Source: SKLM01 sp964450435 (GTDB taxonomy: Bacteria; Chloroflexota; Anaerolineae; B4-G1). Taken from it: a stretch of 64,000 bases of DNA. The position numbers and the translations under genes were made by a program. How positions within the stretch are numbered: position 1 is the stretch's first letter; each line of letters begins with the position of its first letter. The stretch spans positions 1 to 64,000 of the forward strand of contig CAYVCX010000008.1 in the NCBI GenBank assembly GCA_964450435.1, read 5' to 3'. Below the pieces are notes generated by a model. It searched no databases and had not been told where the DNA came from. It saw only the letters and a program-made list of their open reading frames with translations. Shown piece by piece: positions 54,009-62,671 of the stretch.

Positions 54009-54494
54009 CTAGCGTCCCCGCCTGCGGTGCTGTCTCCGAGCCCCTCGACCGTTCGCCCTCCCGGGTGCGCGGGTTCCCCCCCTTGTCATAGGAGGCGTCC
54101 CGCGCCCCTCCGACGGCTCTGCGAGCCAGCGGCTGACAGCTCGCGCCAGCGCGTGGGCGGCCCGCACAAGAAGCCCTACCCCGACCTCCGTGACCGCCGG
54201 CCCGGCGGTCTCAACCAGAGGACGCGCACGCTCGACCGCGGGAGCGAGCCGCCCCTTGGTCCGGCGTGCCGCCACCGCCCGCTCCTCCGCCCGGACCAGC
54301 TCCCCATGCACCACAGGGTGTATCGCGTCCTCAGGGCAGACCTCGAGGCAGGCCCCGCAACCGGTACACATCTCCTCCGCCACGTGAGCCTTACCGTCCA
54401 CCAGGGCGATCGCCCCGACGGGGCAGGCCTCAACGCAGGCGCCGCACCTGGTACAGCGCTCCGTGTCTATCCATACCACCTGGTCGTTAGCCAT
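54009..54494 (-). CDS. 2x[4Fe-4S] ferredoxin with helical and Arg-rich C-terminal extension
   Basis: The 161-residue protein has CTRCGACVEACPVGAI and CTGCGACLEVCPEDAI within the first 65 residues, a bacterial-type two-cluster ferredoxin. A 95-residue extension follows: a helical segment (VGVGLLVRAAHALARAVSRW) and a tail ending in many Arg residues. The extension has no domain I recognise and might bind a partner or membrane. It lies 54 bases after the HdrC-like gene. Confidence 0.8.
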   Translation of the reverse strand: MANDQVVWIDTERCTRCGACVEACPVGAIALVDGKAHVAEEMCTGCGACLEVCPEDAIHPVVHGELVRAEERAVAARRTKGRLAPAVERARPLVETAGPAVTEVGVGLLVRAAHALARAVSRWLAEPSEGRGTPPMTRGGTRAPGRANGRGARRQHRRRGR

Positions 54495-54548
54495 CTGTTC
54501 CTCCCTACGCTAACCGCCTTTCCTCTGCCTCCAACGCATCCCCCCTGA

Positions 54549-55112
54549 TCACCTGCCCTTTCCCAACCCCTGAACCAGCTGTTCGAGGACGGGTTGGTCG
54601 GCGAACGATCCGCCCCCGATCGCACTGTTAGGGCAGGCAGCGACGCAGCCACCGCAGCCCATGCAGCGATTGTGGTCCACCGTCGAGACACGTGTGCCTT
54701 CCTGGACCGCCAGGGAAAGCGCGTCGTACGGACATAGTTCCACACAGTTCCCACAGCCGGAGCAGAGGTCAGAATCCACCACGACGGTCTCCAGCGGCGA
54801 CGTGTACCCTGACTCCAGGGCCAGTTCACGAAGTGCGCCGATGACATCAGAGATGTGGACCTCTTGTGGGCAGCCAGCGTAACACAGGTCACAGGCCGTG
54901 CAATGCCAGACCGTCATGTCCTCAAAGACAGCCCGGCGCATGCCCAGGAGGGCCCTGTGAAACAACCGGCGAGGATTGTACGCTTGGTCGCGCCAGGGGA
55001 TGATGCACCGGCTGACACACGTCCCACAGGCGTAGCACGCTCGCAGGCTCTCGGCGCCGGGGGCGAGAGGGAGCTCATCCTGGAAGCCCGTGACGGTTGG
55101 GTCTACATGCAT
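54549..55112 (-). CDS. HdrC-like iron-sulfur protein fused to two ferredoxin clusters
   Basis: The 187-residue protein starts with an HdrC-type pair, CYACGTCVSRCIIP and CTACDLCYAGCPQEVHISD, with the helix NPRRLFHRALLGM between them as in HdrC. Unlike HdrC it then has two more clusters, CSGCGNCVELCPYDAL and CMGCGGCVAACPNSAI. Four 4Fe-4S clusters would form a wire between HdrA and an acceptor. No HdrB, the CCG-domain catalytic subunit, follows, so what it reduces is unknown. Confidence 0.8.
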   Translation of the reverse strand: MHVDPTVTGFQDELPLAPGAESLRACYACGTCVSRCIIPWRDQAYNPRRLFHRALLGMRRAVFEDMTVWHCTACDLCYAGCPQEVHISDVIGALRELALESGYTSPLETVVVDSDLCSGCGNCVELCPYDALSLAVQEGTRVSTVDHNRCMGCGGCVAACPNSAIGGGSFADQPVLEQLVQGLGKGR

Positions 55113-55251
55113 TAGTCATCGCTCCTTCAACGCGATCGGCGACTTCCCCGCCAATCATGGCCCGCGCACGATCTCCTCGCTTCCTCGCGTACGATCGAGT
55201 CCGTGCGCTTCAGCGGCTGATGCTTGTTTGGGTATCGTTTCTTCCGCTACA

Positions 55252-56271
55252 TCACGACCGTCCCGTGGTCGCGACGCCCCTCCCCGGGGACACAGCCAGG
55301 AACCGCTCCGCCTCCATCGCGGCGTTCGCCCCGTCTGCGGCTGCTGACACCACCTGCCGGAAACGCCGGTTCTGAACGTCGCCTGCGGCGAAGACGCCCG
55401 GCACACTTGTCTGTTGTCGTTCGTCCGTCGCGACATAGCCCCGGTCGTCGAGGGCGACCTGATCGACGAATAGCTCCGTCTGCGGCACTGTACCCACATA
55501 GATGAACACACCGTCGGCCTCAATGACCTCCGTCTCATTATCCTTCCCGTTCAGCACCCGCACGCCGGTCACCCTCTTCTCCCCCAGGATCTCCTTCACC
55601 ACGCTGTTCCACACAAACGCCATCTTCGGGTTGGCGAAGGCCCGATCCTGGTAGATCTTCGTCGCCCGCAGTTCGTCGCGCCGATGGACGACGACTACCT
55701 CGCGGGCGAATCTGGTCAGGAACAGCCCTTCGTCCAGAGCGCTGTCGCCACCGCCGACGACCACGACGCGCTTGTCCTGATAGAAGAATCCGTCGCAGGT
55801 GGCGCACGTGGAGACTCCCCGCCCGAAGAGCCGGGCCTCGCCGGGCACGCCCAGCCGTCGCGGGACGGCGCCCGTAGCCACGATCACCGTACGACCCTGG
55901 TAAACCTGTCGTCCGGTCCGCACCGCCAGTCGCGAGTTGGAGAAGTTGACCTCTGTTGCGGCGTCGTGCACAATCTCTGCTCCGAACCGCTCCGCCTGGA
56001 GGCGAAACCGCTGAGCAAGCTCCGATCCCTCGATGCCCTCAGGAAATCCCGGGAAGTTCTCGATACGGTTGGTACTCGACAGCTGACCACCCATCGCTGG
56101 GCCTGCCAGCACGACGGTCGCCAGGCTGGCGCGACCGGCGTAGATGGCGGCGGTAAGGCCTGCCGGCCCGGCTCCAAGGATGGTCAGGTCGTACCTGTGG
56201 ACCTCGTCGGGCTTAGCCTCTCCTGATTCTCTAGCCTTCTGGTCAGGGGCTGTCAAGTTGAAATCGAGCAT
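55252..56271 (-). CDS. trxB: Thioredoxin reductase (NADPH/ferredoxin type) family flavoprotein
   Basis: The 339-residue protein has FAD motif LGAGPAGLTAAIYAGRA, then GGQLSSTNRIENFPGFP. The active disulfide CATCDGFF lies near residue 157, the NAD(P) loop VVGGGDSALDEGLFL follows, and GVFAAGDVQNRRFRQV binds FAD. All catalytic parts are intact. The NADPH-contact HRR is present in VVHRRDELRA. It follows the second MvhD-like gene by 25 bases on the same strand, linking thiol redox to the Hdr cluster. No thioredoxin gene is adjacent. Confidence 0.9.
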   Translation of the reverse strand: MLDFNLTAPDQKARESGEAKPDEVHRYDLTILGAGPAGLTAAIYAGRASLATVVLAGPAMGGQLSSTNRIENFPGFPEGIEGSELAQRFRLQAERFGAEIVHDAATEVNFSNSRLAVRTGRQVYQGRTVIVATGAVPRRLGVPGEARLFGRGVSTCATCDGFFYQDKRVVVVGGGDSALDEGLFLTRFAREVVVVHRRDELRATKIYQDRAFANPKMAFVWNSVVKEILGEKRVTGVRVLNGKDNETEVIEADGVFIYVGTVPQTELFVDQVALDDRGYVATDERQQTSVPGVFAAGDVQNRRFRQVVSAAADGANAAMEAERFLAVSPGRGVATTGRS

Positions 56272-56296
56272 GTTGTGTCTCCTTCCCTTACCGGAC

Positions 56297-56728
56297 TCAC
56301 AGGAACAGCTCGTCCTGGATGGGACTAGGCCCCAAGTCGGTGATCTGTCTGTCGAATTCCCTCACCACCTGGGCAAACCGCGGAGCCTCAGAGGATGAGA
56401 TCCAAGAAAGCCGCAAGCGATCCCCCATCTCCAGCTCCAAGGTATCGAAGATGGACTTGAGCAGCGTTGTTCGCCTTCGCGCCTGCAAGTTCCCCGTCTG
56501 GTAGTGACATTGGCCGGGCCAACACCCGCTGATCAGCACCCCGTCCGCTCCCAGGAGGAACGCAGTGAATACGAACAGTGGGTCGACTCGACCGGAGCAC
56601 ATCACGCGGACGACCATGACTGAAGGCGGCATCTTGAACCTGGACACGCCGGCCGAATCGGCGGCGGCGTACGTGCACCAGTTGCACAGGAATCCTACAA
56701 TCGTCGGTGTGAGTTTTCGCTCTTCCAT
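56297..56728 (-). CDS. MvhD/FrhD-like hydrogenase delta iron-sulfur subunit (copy 2)
   Basis: The 143-residue protein has LCNWCTYAAADSAGVSR, VRVMCSGRVDP and ISGCWPGQCHYQTGNLQARR, the cysteine pattern of MvhD, which carries a 2Fe-2S cluster and docks a hydrogenase or dehydrogenase to HdrA. All cysteines are read as Cys; no in-frame UGA is needed. It lies eight bases after an FrhB-like gene. It is a diverged paralogue of the copy at 59059-59490. Confidence 0.88.
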   Translation of the reverse strand: MEERKLTPTIVGFLCNWCTYAAADSAGVSRFKMPPSVMVVRVMCSGRVDPLFVFTAFLLGADGVLISGCWPGQCHYQTGNLQARRRTTLLKSIFDTLELEMGDRLRLSWISSSEAPRFAQVVREFDRQITDLGPSPIQDELFL

Positions 56729-56736
56729 ATCTCCCC

Positions 56737-57879
56737 CTATGTCGCCACCTCAGTGAACTCTTCTTCTTCAAACGTCCTCAGCGGAATCTCCTCGCCCACG
56801 TCTCTCCCCGGCTGATAGTCGAAGACGGCCTGAGCGGCCGTTCCCACTTTGGAGAACATCGTCGAGATCGGGATGTCCGCGGGACACACGTCCGTACACA
56901 TACCGCATCCCACACACGAGATAGCCATATGGGCCATCCGCCCGAGGTGGAAATAGACGGTATCGGATGGCACCCGGAGCCCTCCTTTCCTGACCGCTTC
57001 TCCCTCGTAGAATGCCACTGGACGCTCGCAGTTCTGAGAATCGAAATAGCACAGGCGGCAATAGCAGATTGGGCACACCGTCTTGCAGCCGTGGCAGCCG
57101 ATGCAGCGCCCAAACGTGTGGATCAGCTGCTTCAGGCCGACTCCGACTCGGGCGAAGAGTTCCTCTCGGAAGGCTTCGCGCTCATCGTGGGAGCGTTCGA
57201 GCGCCTCGCTGTCCAACTTTCCCGAGACGGACGTCCCCTCCATATCGCTTGCGAAAGCCGCTCCCTTCTCGGTGTTCAGGTGGAGCGTGCACTGCGCATG
57301 GAGATCTGCCCCCCCCAGCAGCGCCACCGTGATGTCGGCACCTTCGGGAACGAAATTCTCGCACGCACGACACGTTGGCCGCACATCGTCGTCCAGCTCA
57401 CCCTGCTCCACCCCCTCCCAGTACCCGGGCAGCTTCCCCTCCAGACTGCCGTCGATGCCCATATCCAGCGGGTAGACGCCACCGCAGGTGGAACTGATCA
57501 GAAGGAAGTTGTCCTGGTTTCCCTGGTTGAGCTTCAGTAGTTCGATGAACGCCCGCAACTCGCAGGGTTTGACCACAGCCGCCACTGGCTCAGCGACCGG
57601 CCCCTTCAGCGTCAGCCGGGAGAGCAACCCTCCGGCGTTGGCGGGCATGAACGGGAGCAGGGGAAGCGTGTCCCCATCCTCTCCGAACGCTTCCGGGTCT
57701 CTGAACAGGGAATATGCCACTCCTCCGCTGGGGCCCCCGGTCCTTCCCAGCGCCAGCACAGCGGTCACCTTGCTGCTTTCCAGGAGGGAGCGCAGCAACT
57801 CTCGCACCGTGTGCTCTGCTCCTTTGTTGATGTGTAGCCTTTGCGATGCAAAGGCTGACTTGGTTGCTTCCTCAGGCAT
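56737..57879 (-). CDS. FrhB/FdhB-like iron-sulfur flavoprotein-type subunit (copy 2)
   Basis: From ATG 57879 (AGGAGGT site) the product is 380 residues. The middle has VAAVVKPCELRAFIELLKL and STCGGVYPLD, typical of the F420-hydrogenase/dehydrogenase beta-type C-terminal domain. The C-terminal part has CIGCHGCKTVCPICYCRLCYF and CVGCGMCTDVCPADI, a cysteine-rich ferredoxin-like pair. The family passes electrons between a nicotinamide or F420-type cofactor and iron-sulfur partners; the cofactor here is unknown. Overlaps copy 1 by eight bases. Confidence 0.78.
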   Translation of the reverse strand: MPEEATKSAFASQRLHINKGAEHTVRELLRSLLESSKVTAVLALGRTGGPSGGVAYSLFRDPEAFGEDGDTLPLLPFMPANAGGLLSRLTLKGPVAEPVAAVVKPCELRAFIELLKLNQGNQDNFLLISSTCGGVYPLDMGIDGSLEGKLPGYWEGVEQGELDDDVRPTCRACENFVPEGADITVALLGGADLHAQCTLHLNTEKGAAFASDMEGTSVSGKLDSEALERSHDEREAFREELFARVGVGLKQLIHTFGRCIGCHGCKTVCPICYCRLCYFDSQNCERPVAFYEGEAVRKGGLRVPSDTVYFHLGRMAHMAISCVGCGMCTDVCPADIPISTMFSKVGTAAQAVFDYQPGRDVGEEIPLRTFEEEEFTEVAT

Positions 57880-59062
57880 CCTGCACCTCCTGGTTTCGGT
57901 AGATCTCCACATAGGGCTGTTCCACTTCGTGGAGTTCATCCATCTCATAGGACACTAACGGCAGCGGATCCCGAAGGCTCACTCCCGCCACGTATCCCAG
58001 TGCCTTCTGCGCTCGATCCCCCAGCAGGCTGAACACCTGGCCGACCGGGATGTCCATTGGGCAGGCATCCTCGCACGCGCCGCACGATACGCACGACAGG
58101 GCCATGTGCGATGCCCGTCCAATGTGAAACAGCAAGGTGTCCGGCGAGAACCTCAGTGCTCCTTTGCGCTCTGCTCGCGCCAAGTAGTTCTCCGGGGGGA
58201 GCTTCAGCGCTGCCGATTCGAAGTAGCATTGGCGACAGTAGCACACTGGACACACCCGCTGGCAGTTGTGGCAGTTTATGCAGCTGCTGAACACGCCCAA
58301 CAGCTTCTCCGCCCCGGCAATTGCCTCCTGCAGGTCTGCCTGCGCCTGCCGACGTCGCTCCCTCTGTGCCTGTTCAACCTGCTCCACCCGCGCGCCCCAA
58401 TCCGTCAGCGCCGTGTTCAGGGAGTTGGCCTGCTGGGCCTCGTCTGGGGCGGGCAGGTCCATCTGCTCCAGGATGCGCTCTCCCTTGGTGCTCCCTGCGA
58501 CGATAACTGCCGTTCCTTCCGCGCATCCCAGCGTGCCCACGTGCAGGTCCGAGCCGGGTGCCTGTCGGATGCTGAAGTGATCGCAGATCTGGCACGTCGA
58601 CCGCATCGGCGAGCGGTCCCATTGTGAAGAAGCCTCCGCAAAGTAGGCCGCGTTGGCGACAGGGTCCTCAAGATAGTCCCCCAGCGGCAGCACGCCGGGG
58701 CAGTCCACAGTCATCAAATATACGTTGTCCAGATGTGCTTGCTCAAGCTTGCTCAGCTCGATCGCGGCCCGTGCCTCGCAGGGCCGCACGACCGCCGCGA
58801 TTCGCTTGTTCGGCTTCCCGCGCATCGTCAGGCGACCGATTGCCTTACTGCCCTGGACGGGCATCACGGGCGGTAGAAGGGAGGCACTATCAAGGATAGC
58901 CGGGTCCTGCAGCAGTAGGTAAGCGAACGAGTCCCCGGCCGGCGTTCTCACAGGTATGAGAACTGCATCAAAGATTCTCTTGTTCAACGTCTCCTTCAAC
59001 CAGCCGATGAACGCCGCCTCAACGCCGTCGTCTGCTGCCAACACAATACCGTTGTCACTCAT
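57872..59062 (-). CDS. FrhB/FdhB-like iron-sulfur flavoprotein-type subunit (copy 1)
   Basis: The 396-residue protein is a paralogue of the next gene, with the same order: IAAVVRPCEARAAIELSKL, TVDCPGVLPLG, STCQICDHFS, then CINCHNCQRVCPVCYCRQCYF and CVSCGACEDACPMDIP. A Gln/Arg/Ala-rich coiled-coil insert lies near residues 215-245 and is absent from copy 2. The start overlaps the MvhD stop by four bases. Tandem paralogues suggest either a heterodimer or two alternative input modules on one HdrA. Confidence 0.78.
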   Translation of the reverse strand: MSDNGIVLAADDGVEAAFIGWLKETLNKRIFDAVLIPVRTPAGDSFAYLLLQDPAILDSASLLPPVMPVQGSKAIGRLTMRGKPNKRIAAVVRPCEARAAIELSKLEQAHLDNVYLMTVDCPGVLPLGDYLEDPVANAAYFAEASSQWDRSPMRSTCQICDHFSIRQAPGSDLHVGTLGCAEGTAVIVAGSTKGERILEQMDLPAPDEAQQANSLNTALTDWGARVEQVEQAQRERRRQAQADLQEAIAGAEKLLGVFSSCINCHNCQRVCPVCYCRQCYFESAALKLPPENYLARAERKGALRFSPDTLLFHIGRASHMALSCVSCGACEDACPMDIPVGQVFSLLGDRAQKALGYVAGVSLRDPLPLVSYEMDELHEVEQPYVEIYRNQEVQDA

Positions 59063-59490
59063 GTGTCGCTCCTTGTCTTCAGCGGGTTAGGACCCAGGCT
59101 CGTGATGTGCCGGTTGAACTCAGCGGACGTGTCCACAAACCGCCGTCCTTCGCCGTGCGCCACGTAGCGGAACCACACGCGCTCCGGCTCGAGACCCAGC
59201 GTGTCCAGCAGGCTCTTGACCAGCGCGACACGCCTTCGCGCGCGGAAGTTGCCATCGTCGTAGTGGCAGTCACCTGGGTGGCATCCGCTGATGACCACGC
59301 CGTCTGCCCCTTCAATCAGCGGGCGGACGATGTGCACCGCCGGCAGGGCGCCAGTGCAGTTGACCCGCGACGGGATCACGTTCTCCGGATAGCGCAGGTG
59401 ATGGGCGGCGGCGGTCTCCGCCCCGCCGGAGCCACACCAGCTGCACATGAAGTAGATGATCTTAGGTACGAACTCGTGTTCCTCGCTCAC
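59059..59490 (-). CDS. MvhD/FrhD-like hydrogenase delta iron-sulfur subunit (copy 1)
   Basis: The 143-residue protein has FMCSWCGSGGAETA, SRVNCTGALPAVH and ISGCHPGDCHYDDGNFRARR, the MvhD signature. It starts eight bases after hdrA. In methanogens and acetogens MvhD accepts electrons from a hydrogenase or formate dehydrogenase and hands them to HdrA. Here the immediate neighbours are FrhB-like proteins. Confidence 0.9.
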   Translation of the reverse strand: MSEEHEFVPKIIYFMCSWCGSGGAETAAAHHLRYPENVIPSRVNCTGALPAVHIVRPLIEGADGVVISGCHPGDCHYDDGNFRARRRVALVKSLLDTLGLEPERVWFRYVAHGEGRRFVDTSAEFNRHITSLGPNPLKTRSDT

Positions 59491-59498
59491 ATTTCACC

Positions 59499-62447
59499 TC
59501 ACACCAGTAGAGCATCGAGCGCGGCTACGGACTGCTCACCTTTAAAGTCCTGCAGATAGGACGCGTTGTTGGGACACGTGGCCACGCACGAACCACACGA
59601 ATCGCAGAGGAAGGGGCGGATCTTGACCACCCGCTCGATCTGGTCAATGACTCGCGCGCCGTAGGGACACACGTCCACACACACGCCGCAGCCCATGCAC
59701 AGGGATTCGTGTACAGCGGCGACAAACATCTTGTTGGGAGGAGGCATCTGATCCTTACCGATGACCACCAGCGCGCGACCGACCGCGTCCTTTGCGGTCA
59801 AGATCGTCTCGTCGAATGATCGCGGCGAGTGCGCCAGTCCCACCGGGAAGATGCCGTTGCTCCCCAGCTCGAAGGGCTTGGTCAGCTTCTTGATCGCCTC
59901 TTCATACGGGTAATTGCTGATGTCGCTGGAGAAGAAACCCTCGTAGTCCAGCGGATAACCCAGCAGCTCAGAGAGAGCCTCGTTGTTCTCTGCGTCCGGC
60001 ACAATCCCCGTGCTCAACACCACCCAGTCCGCAGGATGGGTTTCCCCTTTGGTGACGACCTCCAACCCGGCCTCGTTCCTCCGCACCTCGGGATATCCGG
60101 TCTCCACGTCGTCTCCCGGGAAACGGATGAACGAAACCCCTGCCTCTTTGGCCAGTCGGTAGTAGTCCGTCTTTCCATAGCTTGCGATGTCGCGGTAGAA
60201 GACTCTGACCTCGGCTCCTTGCTCCCGGAGCAAGATGGCGTGCTCCAACGCCTGGTTGCAGCACAGGCGGGAGCAGTACGGTACCTCCGGGGTTCTCGAT
60301 CCCACGCACTGGATCATCGCCACGTGCTTGGCGGTCTCTCCGCCCTTCATTCTTTCCGCCAGCTCCGCCTGCGTCATCACGGCCGGATCTTCCCCGTAGA
60401 GGAAACCCTGCGGCAGGGATTCTTGCGCCCCCGTCGCTACGAAGATCACACCCGCTTCCGCCGAGACAGGGGTCGCGGGGGTGTTCACGACCACCTGGTA
60501 ATTCCCTGCGTACCCATCCACCTGGCTCAGTTCTGCTTGCGTGTAACAGGTGATATTGTCCGAGGCGGTCACGCTAGAGATAAGTCTTTTCACGTACTCC
60601 CGCTGTCCCTCATCCAGGTACTTCGTCTGACCGCCCAGCTCGCTCTCGCGCTCCACCAACACCACGGCGAACCCATTGGCCGCGATCTCGGTGGCCGCAG
60701 TCAGCCCGGCCAGCCCGCCGCCGACGACCAGTGCCTGTCCGTTGAACGTGTCCACAGATGGACGGACGTGTCTCCCGCGCTTGACCTTCTCCACTGCGCC
60801 CCGGATCAGCGCCAGCGACTTCATCAACATCCTCTCCGGATCTGTGTGAACCTGAATCACGTCTTCCCTGAAGCGCAGGTACTCACATAGGAGAGGGCTG
60901 AGGCCAGCTGTCATGACGGCCTTGTTGTACTTCCCTTTCTTCTGCAGGGGAGTGCAGGTGGCCAGGACAACCCGGTTGACGCCTGATGCTTCGATGCACT
61001 CCGTTGTCGCCTTGATCGTTGGGCCGGTGCAGCACCCCTCGATGACCTCCGCGTGGCTGACGCCCGGCAGTGTCTGCACGCGTTCCACCAGTCCCGGCAG
61101 ATCAATCCGTTCATCGAACTGGCCGAAGCAACTACAGATGAACACACCGACGCGTGCGAGCTCACCCGCTACGTCGCGCAGCGGTGGGGCAGGGCCGGGT
61201 TTCACGTTTTTCTCTCCCAGGTATGATTGCATCTCCGTCAGCGCTGCGCAGCCGTCCCATACGGTCTCCGGATTCCCCTTGGGGCCCGTCAGTTCTCCAA
61301 CGGCAAAGATCCCATCCACGTCGGTCTCGCAGCACGAAAAGGGTCGCCGGCGGCAGAACCCATTGTCGTCTGCCTGCACGCCGGTCAGCCGTGACAGCTC
61401 GTTCATCTGCGACGGCGGGCTCTGCCCGGTGACCAGGATGGCGAGCTCAACGGTCTGCGTGCACGATTCCCCGTCTACGGACGTGTAATGGATTGTCGCT
61501 TCCTCAACGGTATCGTCGGGAACGATGCTGAGCGTCTCCGCCCGCTCCACACGCACCCCGGCATCCAGCGCTTTCTCGTACCACTGATGGTGTCCCTTGC
61601 CTATCCCCCGGTAATCGTGCAGGAAGACGGTCACCTCGGCCTGCGGCAGGATCTCCCTGAGACGGACCGCCCGGTAGATGGCGCTCACGCTCAGGTTGTA
61701 GTTCTCGTACTCGACCCCCGGTCGGTTGAAGTGCGGCGTGACGATCACGGCGAACGTCTGCGGCATCCTGCCAGACGGCAGGCACACCGAGTCACGTACA
61801 AAGTTCGTCAGCAGGGAGCGCCTGGCCACCTCGGAGTTGCGAATGACGCTCGGGCCTTGCCCCAATCCAAAATCGCTCAGGTCCTCATCGCTCGGCTCCT
61901 CGAACGCATCGGCTAGGACGATCGCGCCCACGTCGGCCTCCATTGCTTCCTCGGGTCGCTCGACCTTGAGCGCGCCGGTGGGACACACCTCCTCGCATGC
62001 ACCGCAGCGCGTGCAGTGCTCGAAGTCGATCAGGTAGCAATTCTCCCAGCCCGCCTCGGGGATCACGCGGATCGCCTTGCCGTCATCCACCTCGACGGGA
62101 CAGACCTCGATGCACTGATCGCACTCCGTGCAGGCGAAGTTGTTGACCGCCTTGTCTCTCTTCTTGAACTTGACGTGGAAATGCCCCGCCTCGCCGGAGA
62201 CCGCCAGCAACTCCGCGTTGTAACAGTCCTGCATCGCGCCGCTGGCCTTGAATGCGCGCTGGGGCATATGCCCGCAGATCCAGCAGAAGTCGAGGGGCAA
62301 CTGGGCCAGGGCCTGATACTTCTCCTCGTCCACGTACGAGCCACGGTTGAGCAGGATGAACTTATGCCCGCGCTTGCCAAGGGCGTACGCCGCTCGATAG
62401 CCGCCTAGATTGGTTCCATAGATCAACACCGTACTCTCATTTGGCAT
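59499..62447 (-). CDS. hdrA: Double-length HdrA-type flavin/iron-sulfur protein
   Basis: The 982-residue protein exceeds the usual 650 of HdrA. The N-terminal third (1-410) is an HdrA-like partial copy with IYGTNLGGYRAA, CTECDQCIEVCP (106-116), CTRCGACEEVCP (145-155) and DGIFAVGELTGP. The second part is a full HdrA. It has VFICSCFGQ and EGCCTGPTIK, the FAD loop ALVVGGGLAGLTAATEIA and GGQ, IQCVGSRTPEVPYCSRLCC, then CMGCGVCVDVCPYG and CDSCGSCVATCPNN near the end. HdrA can bifurcate electrons through its FAD. ATG has a GGAGGT site; it heads the cluster. Confidence 0.88.
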   Translation of the reverse strand: MPNESTVLIYGTNLGGYRAAYALGKRGHKFILLNRGSYVDEEKYQALAQLPLDFCWICGHMPQRAFKASGAMQDCYNAELLAVSGEAGHFHVKFKKRDKAVNNFACTECDQCIEVCPVEVDDGKAIRVIPEAGWENCYLIDFEHCTRCGACEEVCPTGALKVERPEEAMEADVGAIVLADAFEEPSDEDLSDFGLGQGPSVIRNSEVARRSLLTNFVRDSVCLPSGRMPQTFAVIVTPHFNRPGVEYENYNLSVSAIYRAVRLREILPQAEVTVFLHDYRGIGKGHHQWYEKALDAGVRVERAETLSIVPDDTVEEATIHYTSVDGESCTQTVELAILVTGQSPPSQMNELSRLTGVQADDNGFCRRRPFSCCETDVDGIFAVGELTGPKGNPETVWDGCAALTEMQSYLGEKNVKPGPAPPLRDVAGELARVGVFICSCFGQFDERIDLPGLVERVQTLPGVSHAEVIEGCCTGPTIKATTECIEASGVNRVVLATCTPLQKKGKYNKAVMTAGLSPLLCEYLRFREDVIQVHTDPERMLMKSLALIRGAVEKVKRGRHVRPSVDTFNGQALVVGGGLAGLTAATEIAANGFAVVLVERESELGGQTKYLDEGQREYVKRLISSVTASDNITCYTQAELSQVDGYAGNYQVVVNTPATPVSAEAGVIFVATGAQESLPQGFLYGEDPAVMTQAELAERMKGGETAKHVAMIQCVGSRTPEVPYCSRLCCNQALEHAILLREQGAEVRVFYRDIASYGKTDYYRLAKEAGVSFIRFPGDDVETGYPEVRRNEAGLEVVTKGETHPADWVVLSTGIVPDAENNEALSELLGYPLDYEGFFSSDISNYPYEEAIKKLTKPFELGSNGIFPVGLAHSPRSFDETILTAKDAVGRALVVIGKDQMPPPNKMFVAAVHESLCMGCGVCVDVCPYGARVIDQIERVVKIRPFLCDSCGSCVATCPNNASYLQDFKGEQSVAALDALLV

Positions 62448-62561
62448 CTGCCTACCTCCACTGCCTTAGGGCTCAAATGTGTGACTTGAACGGTAACCCG
62501 ATGGATGACTTCGACGTAACGGACTGAGCTCCGATTTGGCCTCGACCGGCGTGCTTCTGCT

Positions 62562-62585
62562 GGGCCTGGATCGTCCATCCGGCCC
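62562..62585 (-). terminator. Hairpin between the MFS gene and hdrA
   Basis: GGGCC-GGAT and ATCC-GGCCC pair with a one-base bulge and a five-base loop. No T-run follows on the minus strand, so it may be a weak terminator or leader element. Confidence 0.35.
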
Positions 62586-62671
62586 AGAGATCGAAATCCG
62601 GCCTTCACTTCAGAGCGAAACTAGCTTCACTGAGTCTGCTTGCATTGTGCCCTCCTCATAATGGCGGGTTT

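Noticed and set aside
56297..59490. Selenocysteine in the MvhD or FrhB-like proteins
   Set aside because: All expected cluster cysteines are encoded as Cys and no in-frame TGA interrupts these genes, despite selB in the window.
59829..60890. 353-residue + strand frame
   Set aside because: Antisense shadow within hdrA, whose motifs are clear on the minus strand.
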